A stretch of 52,725 bases of DNA from Romeriopsis navalis LEGE 11480. GTDB taxonomy: Bacteria > Cyanobacteriota > Cyanobacteriia > Leptolyngbyales > Leptolyngbyaceae. The notes beneath the pieces were generated by a model that saw only the letters and a program-made list of their open reading frames with translations, did not search any database and was not told the DNA's origin. Each line of letters begins with the position of its first letter. Position 1 is the first letter of the stretch. The stretch is taken from positions 1 to 52,725 of the forward strand of contig NZ_JADEXQ010000036.1 in the NCBI RefSeq assembly GCF_015207035.1, given 5' to 3'. A program made the position numbers and the translations under genes. Of this stretch, positions 25,021 through 33,019 are shown piece after piece.

Positions 25021-26341
25021 AACGCCGCTATTTAACCAACCTCGACTACGTCTAGCATTACTTTATGCCATGGTCACTGGCAGTATTCTAGGGCTATTGG
25101 GATATGGTGCACACCTCGTAATTTTACAATCGGTTAATCGAATAATTGACCGCGAGTTATCACTGCTTTCAAACTCCCTCACTGAAATGATGAGACCAGT
25201 CTTGACACAATCTGGAGAAATCAGTCCGAATGCACAAGCTCAACTCTCTAGCCTGTGTTTGCCTGAGCAGGTTTGCCAACCGGATTCATCAAATTCGCCA
25301 TTGCAACAAATCGTGAATCAGGGCTACTCACTCCAGTTGTTGAACCATCGAGGGGAAACAGTTGCAGCCATTGGCCAACACCCTGAAAGTTTACCGAGTA
25401 ACTCAAAACTGCTGGCCTACCATACGCAAAATATTAGTGGTGGTAAACCTTATCATTTTCATCTGATGCCACTTCGCAAACAGTCGGGGGAAATGTGGGG
25501 GTATCTTCAAGTCGGACAGTCTGTTGGGCAGTTTGATGAGTATATGGATACCTTACATCTGTTGCTCATCTTCGGCATTCCATTCGCAATGATTCTGATT
25601 GGTGGTGCAAGCTGGTGGCTAGCAGGTCTAGCGATGCAACCAATCTATCAGTCATATGCTCAAATGCAGCAATTTACCGCCGATGCAGCCCACGAGCTGC
25701 GGACACCAATTGCGACGATGCAAGCCACAATCGAGTCAACTCTAGCCGCGTCCGACACCGCAGCAGAAACAACTCAAACCCTGACGGCCTTACAACGGCA
25801 AAATCAACGGCTAAAACACCTCACTCAGGATATGCTGCTGCTCACACGCCTTGAAAATGACAGCACTTCTATCACTCAGGAGCGTATCTGCCTCAATGAA
25901 GTGATAGAGGATCTTGAGGAAGAACTGCTGCCCCTTGCCCTTGCGGCTAATATTCACTTCCAGTGTCATGTTCCAGCTAATGGAAGCAAACTTTGGCTCA
26001 AAGGTGATGCAGGACAGATTTATCGCCTTATTAGCAATCTAATTACCAACGCAATTAATTACACGCCGAGCAGCGGGAACGTTACAGTATCGCTTATTTC
26101 ACAGGCTTCTGAAGCAATTATTCAAGTTCAAGATACGGGCATTGGCATTCCAGCGGAGGAACTACCGCACTTGTATGCCCGATTCTACCGTGTGAATCAG
26201 GATCGCGGACGCAAAACAGGTGGGTCGGGCCTCGGCCTCTCGATCGCCCAAACAATTGCCCAGAAGCATGGTGGTCGCATCACAGCCACTAGCACTCTTG
26301 GCCAAGGTAGTCAGTTTCAGATTCATCTTCCCCTCGCTTAA
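25013..26341 (+). CDS. copS: Copper-sensing membrane histidine kinase CopS
   Basis: 442 residues from ATG 25013, which overlaps the copR stop; a longer frame from 24854 lies inside copR and is not used. Helices near 12-38 and 183-205 bound a periplasmic sensor with a Cys pair (SLCLPEQVC), a YHFH His cluster and several Met that could bind copper. The kinase core has H-box His227 in AAHELRTP, an N-box NLITNAINYTP, DTGIGIP and GSGLGLSI. It should phosphorylate CopR when periplasmic copper rises. It shares WGYLQVGQS and WWLAGL with the other kinase on this plasmid, indicating duplication and divergence. Confidence 0.87.
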   Translation: MYKTPLFNQPRLRLALLYAMVTGSILGLLGYGAHLVILQSVNRIIDRELSLLSNSLTEMMRPVLTQSGEISPNAQAQLSSLCLPEQVCQPDSSNSPLQQIVNQGYSLQLLNHRGETVAAIGQHPESLPSNSKLLAYHTQNISGGKPYHFHLMPLRKQSGEMWGYLQVGQSVGQFDEYMDTLHLLLIFGIPFAMILIGGASWWLAGLAMQPIYQSYAQMQQFTADAAHELRTPIATMQATIESTLAASDTAAETTQTLTALQRQNQRLKHLTQDMLLLTRLENDSTSITQERICLNEVIEDLEEELLPLALAANIHFQCHVPANGSKLWLKGDAGQIYRLISNLITNAINYTPSSGNVTVSLISQASEAIIQVQDTGIGIPAEELPHLYARFYRVNQDRGRKTGGSGLGLSIAQTIAQKHGGRITATSTLGQGSQFQIHLPLA

Positions 26342-26356
26342 ATTAAGCGTATCACT

Positions 26357-26608
26357 ATGCCTCATCTATCCATCACGACCTATTCGCTCTTAGCTCATAA
26401 CGGCGAAGTGCATCGCAAACCACGGATGGAAACGAGTCCCTCTTCTGAGTCAAATGCAGCCCAGCAAACAACTGGCAGCACATCACCCATGAGCACTGCC
26501 CAGATTGCACCTAATCCCAGCAATCAGTTCCTCGGCGAAGCTCTCTTTTTACTCATCATTGTCGTACCAATCCTGCTTTTCCAGATACGCCGCCAACGCT
26601 TCCAATAG
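26357..26608 (+). CDS. Small single-span membrane protein in the copper cluster
   Basis: 83 residues. A polar Ser/Thr/Gln/Asn-rich N-terminal two-thirds contains several Met and His. A C-terminal helix follows (FLGEALFLLIIVVPILLFQI) and a short basic tail RRQRFQ that would stay in the cytoplasm. No family was recognised. It starts 15 bases after copS and lies 40 bases before the next gene, so it is probably part of the same transcript. A role in periplasmic copper handling is guessed from position only. Confidence 0.62.
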   Translation: MPHLSITTYSLLAHNGEVHRKPRMETSPSSESNAAQQTTGSTSPMSTAQIAPNPSNQFLGEALFLLIIVVPILLFQIRRQRFQ

Positions 26609-26648
26609 ATTCGCTCTTTCTGTATTGCCGCGCTGACAATGAAATCCT

Positions 26649-26933
26649 ATGCGTATTGCTCTGATCATTCGACGACTTCACCGACTGTTAGCCCCATTAA
26701 TGGTTATGCCATTGATGATTACTTTAGTCACAGGCAGCCTATTTCAAATCGCTGCAGCACAGGGACAGAGTGAGGCATACCTTTGGCTACTCGACTTGCA
26801 TCGGGGGAATTTTGGCCGCGTTAACTTAGAAACAATTTATCCGTTTCTCAATGCATCTGGATTGCTAATATTGCTGATGACAGGAATATTGATGTGGTTG
26901 CGTACACCTCCACATCGTTCAAAATCTAACTAA
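26649..26933 (+). CDS. Two-span PepSY-TM-like membrane protein
   Basis: 94 residues with helices near 13-37 (LLAPLMVMPLMITLVTGSLFQ) and 66-84 (FLNASGLLILLMTGILMWL). RRLHRLLAPLMV...TG and LLDLHRG resemble short PepSY-associated TM proteins, which often lie beside metal or iron transporters. His in RLHRLL and LHRGNF could bind haem or metal. It sits between copRS and the DUF411 gene in one direction, in a likely single transcript. Family call is moderate. Confidence 0.65.
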   Translation: MRIALIIRRLHRLLAPLMVMPLMITLVTGSLFQIAAAQGQSEAYLWLLDLHRGNFGRVNLETIYPFLNASGLLILLMTGILMWLRTPPHRSKSN

Positions 26934-26965
26934 TAAATTACTGTAATTCTCTTTCTCAAAATAAT

Positions 26966-27508
26966 ATGGCTAAACTTCCCTGGAAATGGACAATCAGTAT
27001 TGCTGTATGTGTTGCGGTCTTAGCGATCGGCAGCAACCTTTATACCAGTCACCTCAATCGTATGACTGATGGTAATGTGAATGCTTCAGCACAAAAACAC
27101 ACAATTCTAGCATCACCAATTGTGCCACAGAGCGCCCCTATCGTTTCCTATCGCAGTCCCACCTGTGGCTGTTGTGGCGAATGGGTGAAACGGATGCAAG
27201 CAGTGGGTTTCACGGTAGAAGATAATATTACTGAAAACCTTGATGCGATTAAAAAACAGCATAATCTACCGAATGATTTGGCTGCTTGCCATACCGCGAT
27301 CGCTGCAGGCTATGTCATTGAAGGTCATATTCCTGCCGCCGATATTCAGCGCTTACTAGCGGAAAAACCCAAGATTGCTGGAATAGCCGTTCCGGGGATG
27401 CCGATCGGCTCTCCAGGCATGGAATCAGGCAACATCCGCGAATCCTATGCCACCTATAGCTTCACCAAAGATGGCAAAGTCACAATTTTTCAGGAACATC
27501 CAGCCTAA
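26966..27508 (+). CDS. DUF411 periplasmic metal-binding protein
   Basis: 180 residues. An N-terminal membrane anchor (about 9-27) leads to the DUF411 domain: SYRSPTCGCCGEWVKRMQA with Cys67, Cys69 and Cys70, then LAACHTAIAAGYVIEGHIP with a further Cys and His, and IAGIAVPGMPIGSPGME with Met. DUF411 proteins are found in copper-resistance operons and are thought to bind or shuttle copper in the periplasm. It lies 32 bases before the multicopper oxidase gene, consistent with joint action on periplasmic Cu(I). Confidence 0.88.
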   Translation: MAKLPWKWTISIAVCVAVLAIGSNLYTSHLNRMTDGNVNASAQKHTILASPIVPQSAPIVSYRSPTCGCCGEWVKRMQAVGFTVEDNITENLDAIKKQHNLPNDLAACHTAIAAGYVIEGHIPAADIQRLLAEKPKIAGIAVPGMPIGSPGMESGNIRESYATYSFTKDGKVTIFQEHPA

Positions 27509-27540
27509 ATCCAACTAAAACCATACAGTGGGAGCCAACC

Positions 27541-29004
27541 ATGCACCGCCGTGATTTCCTCACTCTGAGTACTACTAGCCTCGGGGCTACCTTGCTCACG
27601 CAGTGTAGTTCCAGCCGGAGTAATCCAATTACCCAGAATGCTTCACCCATCGCTACGACAGTGGCGGCGGAATTGTACCAAAGTCAAAATGGGCAATTGG
27701 ACTTAGCCCTAGAAGCGAGACCGTCTGTCCTGAAAATCGGCAATCAGTCAAGTGACCTACTGAGCTACAGTGGCCGTATTCCTGGCCCTCGTATCGAAGC
27801 TAAACCGGGAGATCGTGTTCGTCTCAAGTTTCGGAATGCGCTGGCAAGTCCAACTAATCTGCATTTCCACGGTCTCCATATTCCGCCCACGCGTCCCGCT
27901 GATAATCCCTTTCTCCGCATTGCCCCTGGCGACCAAACCACCTACGAATTCACGATTCCCCAAGACCATCCTAGCGTCACAGCCTATTATCACCCCCACC
28001 TGCATGGCTACGTCGCGCAACAAATTTTTGGCGGCTTAGGTGGCATCTTTGTGGTGCGGGGGGCACTTGATCAAATTCCGGAGGTCCAGGCAGCCCAAGA
28101 AGAATTCTTATTCCTCAAAGACTTTGATTTATCGCAAAACTTCAATTCGCGATCAGGCCATATGGGAATGCAGATGATTGGCCGTGAAGGAAATGTTCTC
28201 ACAATCAATGGGCAAATTGCGCCTCGGATTAAGCTAACCAAAGGCTTGCTTCGATTGCGGATTGTTAATGCTTCTACCTCGCGCTTTTATCGGTTGGCCC
28301 TCGAAAAACATTCCTTATACTTGATTGCTACTGATGCAGGCGCGATCGAGCAACCCCGCGAACTATCAGAACTTCTATTATCACCAGGAGAACGGGCGGA
28401 GGTCTTAATTAAAGCCGATCAAGGAGCTGGACAATACCGCTTGCTGAACTTGCCTTATGAGCGAGCCGCTATGGGCATGGGGCGCGGCATGATGGGACGT
28501 GGCATGATGGGGGAGCCGGATAATCGTTCGACCACTAATGTATTAGCCACTCTCTCTTACGAAGAGGATGTTCAGCCGCAAGCACTTCCAGATAAGTTGA
28601 TTCCGGTCTCACGGCTAGCAAAGCCGAGTACTCAGCGACAGTTCACCATGAATCATGGCATGGCTCCTGGGCAAGGTATGGTATTCCTGATTAACGGCCG
28701 ACCCTTTGCGCCTGATCGAGTGGATACTCAAGTCAAACTCGGAAGTGTTGAAGATTGGGAAATTATCAATACAGGTGTAATGGACCATCCATTCCATTTA
28801 CATACCAACCGCTTTCAAATTATTGAGCAGAATGGTCAGCCAGTTGCAACACCAATGTGGAAAGATACGGTCTTAGTTAAGACCGGAGAATCGGTCAAAA
28901 TTCGCGTTGCTTTCCAGGATTATCCAGGTAAAACGGTTTATCACTGTCATATCCTTGACCATGAAGACCTCGGCATGATGGGAATAATTGAGATGATGGC
29001 TTAA
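27541..29004 (+). CDS. Multicopper oxidase (CueO/CopA-type periplasmic Cu(I) oxidase)
   Basis: 487 residues. MHRRDFLTLST is a Tat-type twin-Arg signal; Cys22 in LLTQC could make it a lipoprotein. All four copper-binding segments are present: HFHG (108-111), YYHPHLHG (149-156), HPFHLH and HCHILDHEDLGMM near the C-terminus, giving the type 1 and the trinuclear sites. A Met-rich insert (GMGRGMMGRGMM, around 311-325) is like that of CueO and would bind Cu(I). It should oxidise Cu(I) to the less toxic Cu(II) in the periplasm. It closes the plus-strand copper run that begins at copRS. Confidence 0.93.
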   Translation: MHRRDFLTLSTTSLGATLLTQCSSSRSNPITQNASPIATTVAAELYQSQNGQLDLALEARPSVLKIGNQSSDLLSYSGRIPGPRIEAKPGDRVRLKFRNALASPTNLHFHGLHIPPTRPADNPFLRIAPGDQTTYEFTIPQDHPSVTAYYHPHLHGYVAQQIFGGLGGIFVVRGALDQIPEVQAAQEEFLFLKDFDLSQNFNSRSGHMGMQMIGREGNVLTINGQIAPRIKLTKGLLRLRIVNASTSRFYRLALEKHSLYLIATDAGAIEQPRELSELLLSPGERAEVLIKADQGAGQYRLLNLPYERAAMGMGRGMMGRGMMGEPDNRSTTNVLATLSYEEDVQPQALPDKLIPVSRLAKPSTQRQFTMNHGMAPGQGMVFLINGRPFAPDRVDTQVKLGSVEDWEIINTGVMDHPFHLHTNRFQIIEQNGQPVATPMWKDTVLVKTGESVKIRVAFQDYPGKTVYHCHILDHEDLGMMGIIEMMA

Positions 29005-29029
29005 CCCAAATTACTGCTGGGGAAATTAA

Positions 29030-29125
29030 ATGGTTCATCAACCAAAGAATAGCTGGTTTTATCTTGTAGAAGAACAAAAATGGGCCGAATGTTACTCCAA
29101 CCCGAAGTGTAGTGAATGTTTATAG
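29030..29125 (+). CDS. Possible 31-residue Cys-containing small protein after the multicopper oxidase
   Basis: ATG 29030 with GGGG 9 bases upstream, 25 bases after the oxidase stop. The product starts MVHQPKNSWFYLVEEQKW and ends AECYSNPKCSECL, with three cysteines spaced like a small metal site. No family was recognised. Its position in a copper operon makes a metal-binding peptide attractive, but a chance frame this short is quite possible. Confidence 0.35.
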   Translation: MVHQPKNSWFYLVEEQKWAECYSNPKCSECL

Positions 29126-29236
29126 GATTGATCATAGCTCTGATTATCCTCAAAACTTACTTAACTAGGTATTTTCTGATGAACTCTATATCACTTTTAA
29201 CTTGATTTATAAAATCATCAAAACAATTAAGAATAT

Positions 29237-32200
29237 CTAGCTCTCTAGTTTTCTTTTTGATTGAAAACGATACAGCAATCGCCGGATTAAAATGGTTATA
29301 TCATCTACAAATGTATAAACAATTGGCACAACAATTAGGGTAAGGAGTGTTGAAATTACCAGTCCGCCAAGAATGACTGTGGCGATAGAAGAGTAAGCAT
29401 CTGAACCAATTTCTGGGAAAAATGCTAACCGTACTACAACAATCAATGTTGTAAAAGTTGTCATCACGATGGCTTTTAGTCGGACTGGGCCAGCCTGGGC
29501 AATTGCCAGCTCACGCGGAATACCTGCTTGACGCTTGGTTAAGACTAGCTCTAGCAGTAGAATAGCCGCCGACAAAGACATTCCCGACAGAATAATGATG
29601 CCTAAAATTGATACTGTCGAAAGAGTTTGATTCGCCAAAATCAATCCACCAAATACACCCACTAACTGAAGCGGAACCGATAGCATCATAACCAGTGGCT
29701 GAATGAACGAATTAAACTGAATCACTAGAATTATATAGATTAAGGCTAGAGAGATACCTAAGCCATTCAATAAGCGCTCAAACTCGATCATCATATCGGT
29801 CATATCGCCCATCGAGTCAATTCCATAGCCTGGTGGTAAATCTAACTGGGCTCCCGCATTCATCGCGATTGCCATACTTAAATCCATTGATGCCGGACCA
29901 TTCCGACGGTAATAGCCATTGACATAGACAACCCGCTTACCATTGACATGCTCAATTAATGTTGGTCCCTGACGATATTCCAACTGCACCAAGGTATTAA
30001 GTGGTATCTGTTGACCCGCTGACGTTGTGAGATAAGTGCTATTTAAATCTTGTGGTGTACCTCGCGCATCTGCGTCATAGCGCACCAGAATTGAGTTTTG
30101 CCGCAGGTTTGGGCGATTATATGAACGTTCAGTCATGCCACCGTTCAAGGCAAATCGTGCTTGAGTGGCAATGGCTTCCACACTTAAACCTAGTTCTTGA
30201 GCACGGCGACGATCGACATTCAGAATTAGTTCTGGCTGAGTCATCGCTGAACTTGTTTGTGCCATCATCAAACCAGGGGTCTTCTCTGCGATGGCTAAAA
30301 CTTGATTCGCCAGCTTATGCAATACATCGAGGTCATCACCATAGACCGCTAGCTGAATCGGTGCCGCTGAAGTTGCCATCACATCAACTCCCATTTCTTT
30401 AAATGCGAGGCGACGAATACCGGGAATCTGGGACATAGCCTCCGCATGTACTGCATCCATAACTCGCCAAATATCTCGATTTCGCTTGAGTTTTAGGGTA
30501 ATGGTCAAGGAAGCCGTATTCGCGTTACCCATACTATAGCCAGTAAAATAGGTGCTATTGCGAGTCAGCTCAAATCCAATCTGGGAAGAGACCTGAGCAA
30601 TTTCAGGCTGTTCTAACAATAGGGCTTCCAACTGGGCAGTACTCGCGTCAGTTTTGGCAAAGGAGCTACCAGCATCCATTTCTAGAGTTGCCATGAATTG
30701 GCCAGAATCACCCAGAGGCATCATCTCCTGCGGCACCAAGGGATACAGAGCGATAGCTAATACGACGGTTGAAGCAATCACTGCCAGTGCTATTTCCCGA
30801 TAGCGTAGCGATAGACCGAGCAACCAACCATAGCCACGCTCTATTTGTTGGAAACCATAGTTGACTGGGGATAGTACTTTCTGAAGTAGTGTTTGACGCC
30901 GAGTTGTTGGACGAGATTTGTAAAATAATGCGGCTAGCAGTGGCACTAAGGTAACAGAGACCAAGACGGAGGCCACAAAAGCAAAAATCATTGGCCATAC
31001 TAGGCCCACAAACATCAAACCTGTTAGCCCGCCCGACAACATTGTCGGTAGTAGTGCCGCAACCATCACACAACTTGCTGCAACACTGGCTAAAAATACT
31101 TCTCCAGTGCCCCGAATTGCTGATTGGGTAGGACTAAAGCCCTGTTTCATTTTTTGTTCGATTGCATCAATCACGATGATCGAGTCATCGACTAGTTTCC
31201 CGATCGCCATGGTCATCCCGATTAAAGTCGAAGAATTTAATGACATATGCATCGGTGCAAATGGCAGTGTTGAAAGCGCCAGTGATGTTGGGATGGAGAT
31301 CATGATTAGGGCAGTTGCCCGAAAATCCGCCAGGAATATGAGGATTACTCCGCCTGCCAGCAGCACACTGATCAGTAATTCCTTGAACGTACTCTGCAAA
31401 ATCACATTGACCAAAAATGAGTTGTCATAAGCCTCTTGAAACTCTAGGCCCGGATATTCTTGCTTAATTTTGTCTAACTCTTGCTGCACCTGCTTAATCA
31501 CAGCCGGGGAACTAGAATCAGGTTTTTGAATAATATTGATTGCAAGGGCGGCTTCGCCGTTATAGCGGTAGCTACTGCGACGTTCCTCATAGGTGTCTTG
31601 GACTGTTGCGACATCACGCAAATAGACAACTTGCCCATTCCGCTCAAGCAGTGGATAACTGAGTAAAGCCTCGGCATTTTGAATCCGCTCATCGGTACGT
31701 ACTAGAATCTCTGTATCGCCTTGAGTCAGAATTCCAGAACCTTGACTTAAATTATTGCGATCAAGTGCATCCCGAACTTGCACGATCGATAGACCATAGG
31801 CTCCGATTTTCTGACGATCGACATTAACCTGAAGCTGGCGACGATACCCGCCAAAAATTGATACTGCCTGTACATGCTCAACTTGGGTCAGACGATCGAC
31901 CAACGCATTATCCGCAAACTCTCGCAGCTGTACTGGGTCCCATTTTTCACCTGTGAGCGATAGGGTTAAAACTGGACGGTTTAAGGGGTCGATCGGCAGC
32001 ACCCAATAGGAGCGCGCATTAAGTCCCTGTAACTCGGTATCACCTTCTGCCGCATTCATCAGACTCTGAACAGACTGTACCGCCTTTTCAACATTGCCAC
32101 CCCAACCGAATTGCACCGTCACCAGTGAGAGATTCTGTTGTGAAGTAGACCGGATGAAGCGCACGTCCTCCAGAACCGTCATGCGCTGCTCTAGCGGTTT

Positions 32201-32398
32201 TGTAATGTAAGTCTCAATTTCCTCCGGGGAACTACCAGGAGCTTGCGTAATTACAGCCACTAGTGGGCTTTCTACATAGGGCATCATCCTCACCGGCAGG
32301 CCGAAGAGAACCAAAAATGAAAGTATTAAGACCCCAACATAAAGGGCTGCAACAATCACTGGATGCTTAATCGACCAGCGGGTGAGAAACTCTTTCAT
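29237..32398 (-). CDS. RND efflux pump, inner-membrane subunit of the copper module
   Basis: 1053 residues, full length. It opens MKEFLTRWSIKHPVIVAALY, then PYVESPLVAVITQAPGSSPEEIETYITKPLE as in RND pumps. The fourth-helix relay reads GMTMAIGKLVDDSIIVIDAIEQ, with the Asp pair for proton coupling. It differs from the CzcA-like pump at 15613 across its length, and is nearer to the CopA/CusA-like pumps of cyanobacterial copBAC-type operons. It is the third gene after the adaptor and FixH-like lipoprotein, separated from the latter by 5 bases. Copper export from the periplasm is inferred from the CopR-type box at 34864 and the neighbours. No outer-membrane channel is encoded. Confidence 0.9.
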   Translation of the reverse strand: MKEFLTRWSIKHPVIVAALYVGVLILSFLVLFGLPVRMMPYVESPLVAVITQAPGSSPEEIETYITKPLEQRMTVLEDVRFIRSTSQQNLSLVTVQFGWGGNVEKAVQSVQSLMNAAEGDTELQGLNARSYWVLPIDPLNRPVLTLSLTGEKWDPVQLREFADNALVDRLTQVEHVQAVSIFGGYRRQLQVNVDRQKIGAYGLSIVQVRDALDRNNLSQGSGILTQGDTEILVRTDERIQNAEALLSYPLLERNGQVVYLRDVATVQDTYEERRSSYRYNGEAALAINIIQKPDSSSPAVIKQVQQELDKIKQEYPGLEFQEAYDNSFLVNVILQSTFKELLISVLLAGGVILIFLADFRATALIMISIPTSLALSTLPFAPMHMSLNSSTLIGMTMAIGKLVDDSIIVIDAIEQKMKQGFSPTQSAIRGTGEVFLASVAASCVMVAALLPTMLSGGLTGLMFVGLVWPMIFAFVASVLVSVTLVPLLAALFYKSRPTTRRQTLLQKVLSPVNYGFQQIERGYGWLLGLSLRYREIALAVIASTVVLAIALYPLVPQEMMPLGDSGQFMATLEMDAGSSFAKTDASTAQLEALLLEQPEIAQVSSQIGFELTRNSTYFTGYSMGNANTASLTITLKLKRNRDIWRVMDAVHAEAMSQIPGIRRLAFKEMGVDVMATSAAPIQLAVYGDDLDVLHKLANQVLAIAEKTPGLMMAQTSSAMTQPELILNVDRRRAQELGLSVEAIATQARFALNGGMTERSYNRPNLRQNSILVRYDADARGTPQDLNSTYLTTSAGQQIPLNTLVQLEYRQGPTLIEHVNGKRVVYVNGYYRRNGPASMDLSMAIAMNAGAQLDLPPGYGIDSMGDMTDMMIEFERLLNGLGISLALIYIILVIQFNSFIQPLVMMLSVPLQLVGVFGGLILANQTLSTVSILGIIILSGMSLSAAILLLELVLTKRQAGIPRELAIAQAGPVRLKAIVMTTFTTLIVVVRLAFFPEIGSDAYSSIATVILGGLVISTLLTLIVVPIVYTFVDDITILIRRLLYRFQSKRKLES

Positions 32399-32403
32399 AA
32401 TTT

Positions 32404-32874
32404 TTACTTAACCTGGAATGCAAAAGTAGCAGGCTCAGCACCTTTTGCCATTACGTGCACGGCCCACGGCCCGGCCATACCAAAGTTAGTTTTGATTTTG
32501 AACTGATTTGGCTGCGTACCAGCTTCCACGATCGCCATTGAGGTCATGGGGTCTTCGCCTTCCATCGGCATTGAGACCTTGACTTCGACATCATCGGCAG
32601 TCAGATTCTCTTGCAAAACACTCACCACAATCTCTGCATCACCCATCTTCACTTCATTAGAACTCGGGCTCACTTGCCGAATATCCTTTGAGGCTTTTGC
32701 TTTAACGGTGTCACCCATCTTGCTATGGTCCATCCCTTTCGTTGTTGAATCGGATTTCGCCGGACTGGTCGCAGCCGTCGTATCAGAAGGCTGGGAACTT
32801 TTTTGGCTCGCATTTGAACCGCAGGCAATTAAAGTCACGCTAAGGAATGCGGCTAAAGCAAACTTTTGGAACAT
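32404..32874 (-). CDS. Lipoprotein with a FixH/YtkA-like domain, Met/His-bearing linker
   Basis: 156 residues. The signal with lipobox LIAC gives an acylated Cys18. A Ser/Thr linker includes TKGMDHSKMGDTV, a Met-His-Met copper-type motif. A FixH/YtkA-like beta domain follows (about 65-156: DAEIVVSVLQENLTADDVEV, SMPMEGEDPMTSM, KIKTNFGMAGPWAVHVMAKG). The same domain is fused to the C-terminus of the adjacent adaptor, and both share a D-V-SMPM...M..M pattern rich in Met. It may carry copper to the pump. It lies between adaptor and pump genes in the same operon. Confidence 0.8.
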   Translation of the reverse strand: MFQKFALAAFLSVTLIACGSNASQKSSQPSDTTAATSPAKSDSTTKGMDHSKMGDTVKAKASKDIRQVSPSSNEVKMGDAEIVVSVLQENLTADDVEVKVSMPMEGEDPMTSMAIVEAGTQPNQFKIKTNFGMAGPWAVHVMAKGAEPATFAFQVK

Positions 32875-33019
32875 GATTTTCTCCTAAATACTTGGGGCAA
32901 AATTAATCAAAGTGAGATTGGCATCTGGTTCCATCACAACCACGCTGAAATTGCAGCGGAACAGTTGCAGAGACGTACAGATTGACGAAGTCACACTATA
33001 TGCTTCGCCGCTGACCTAC

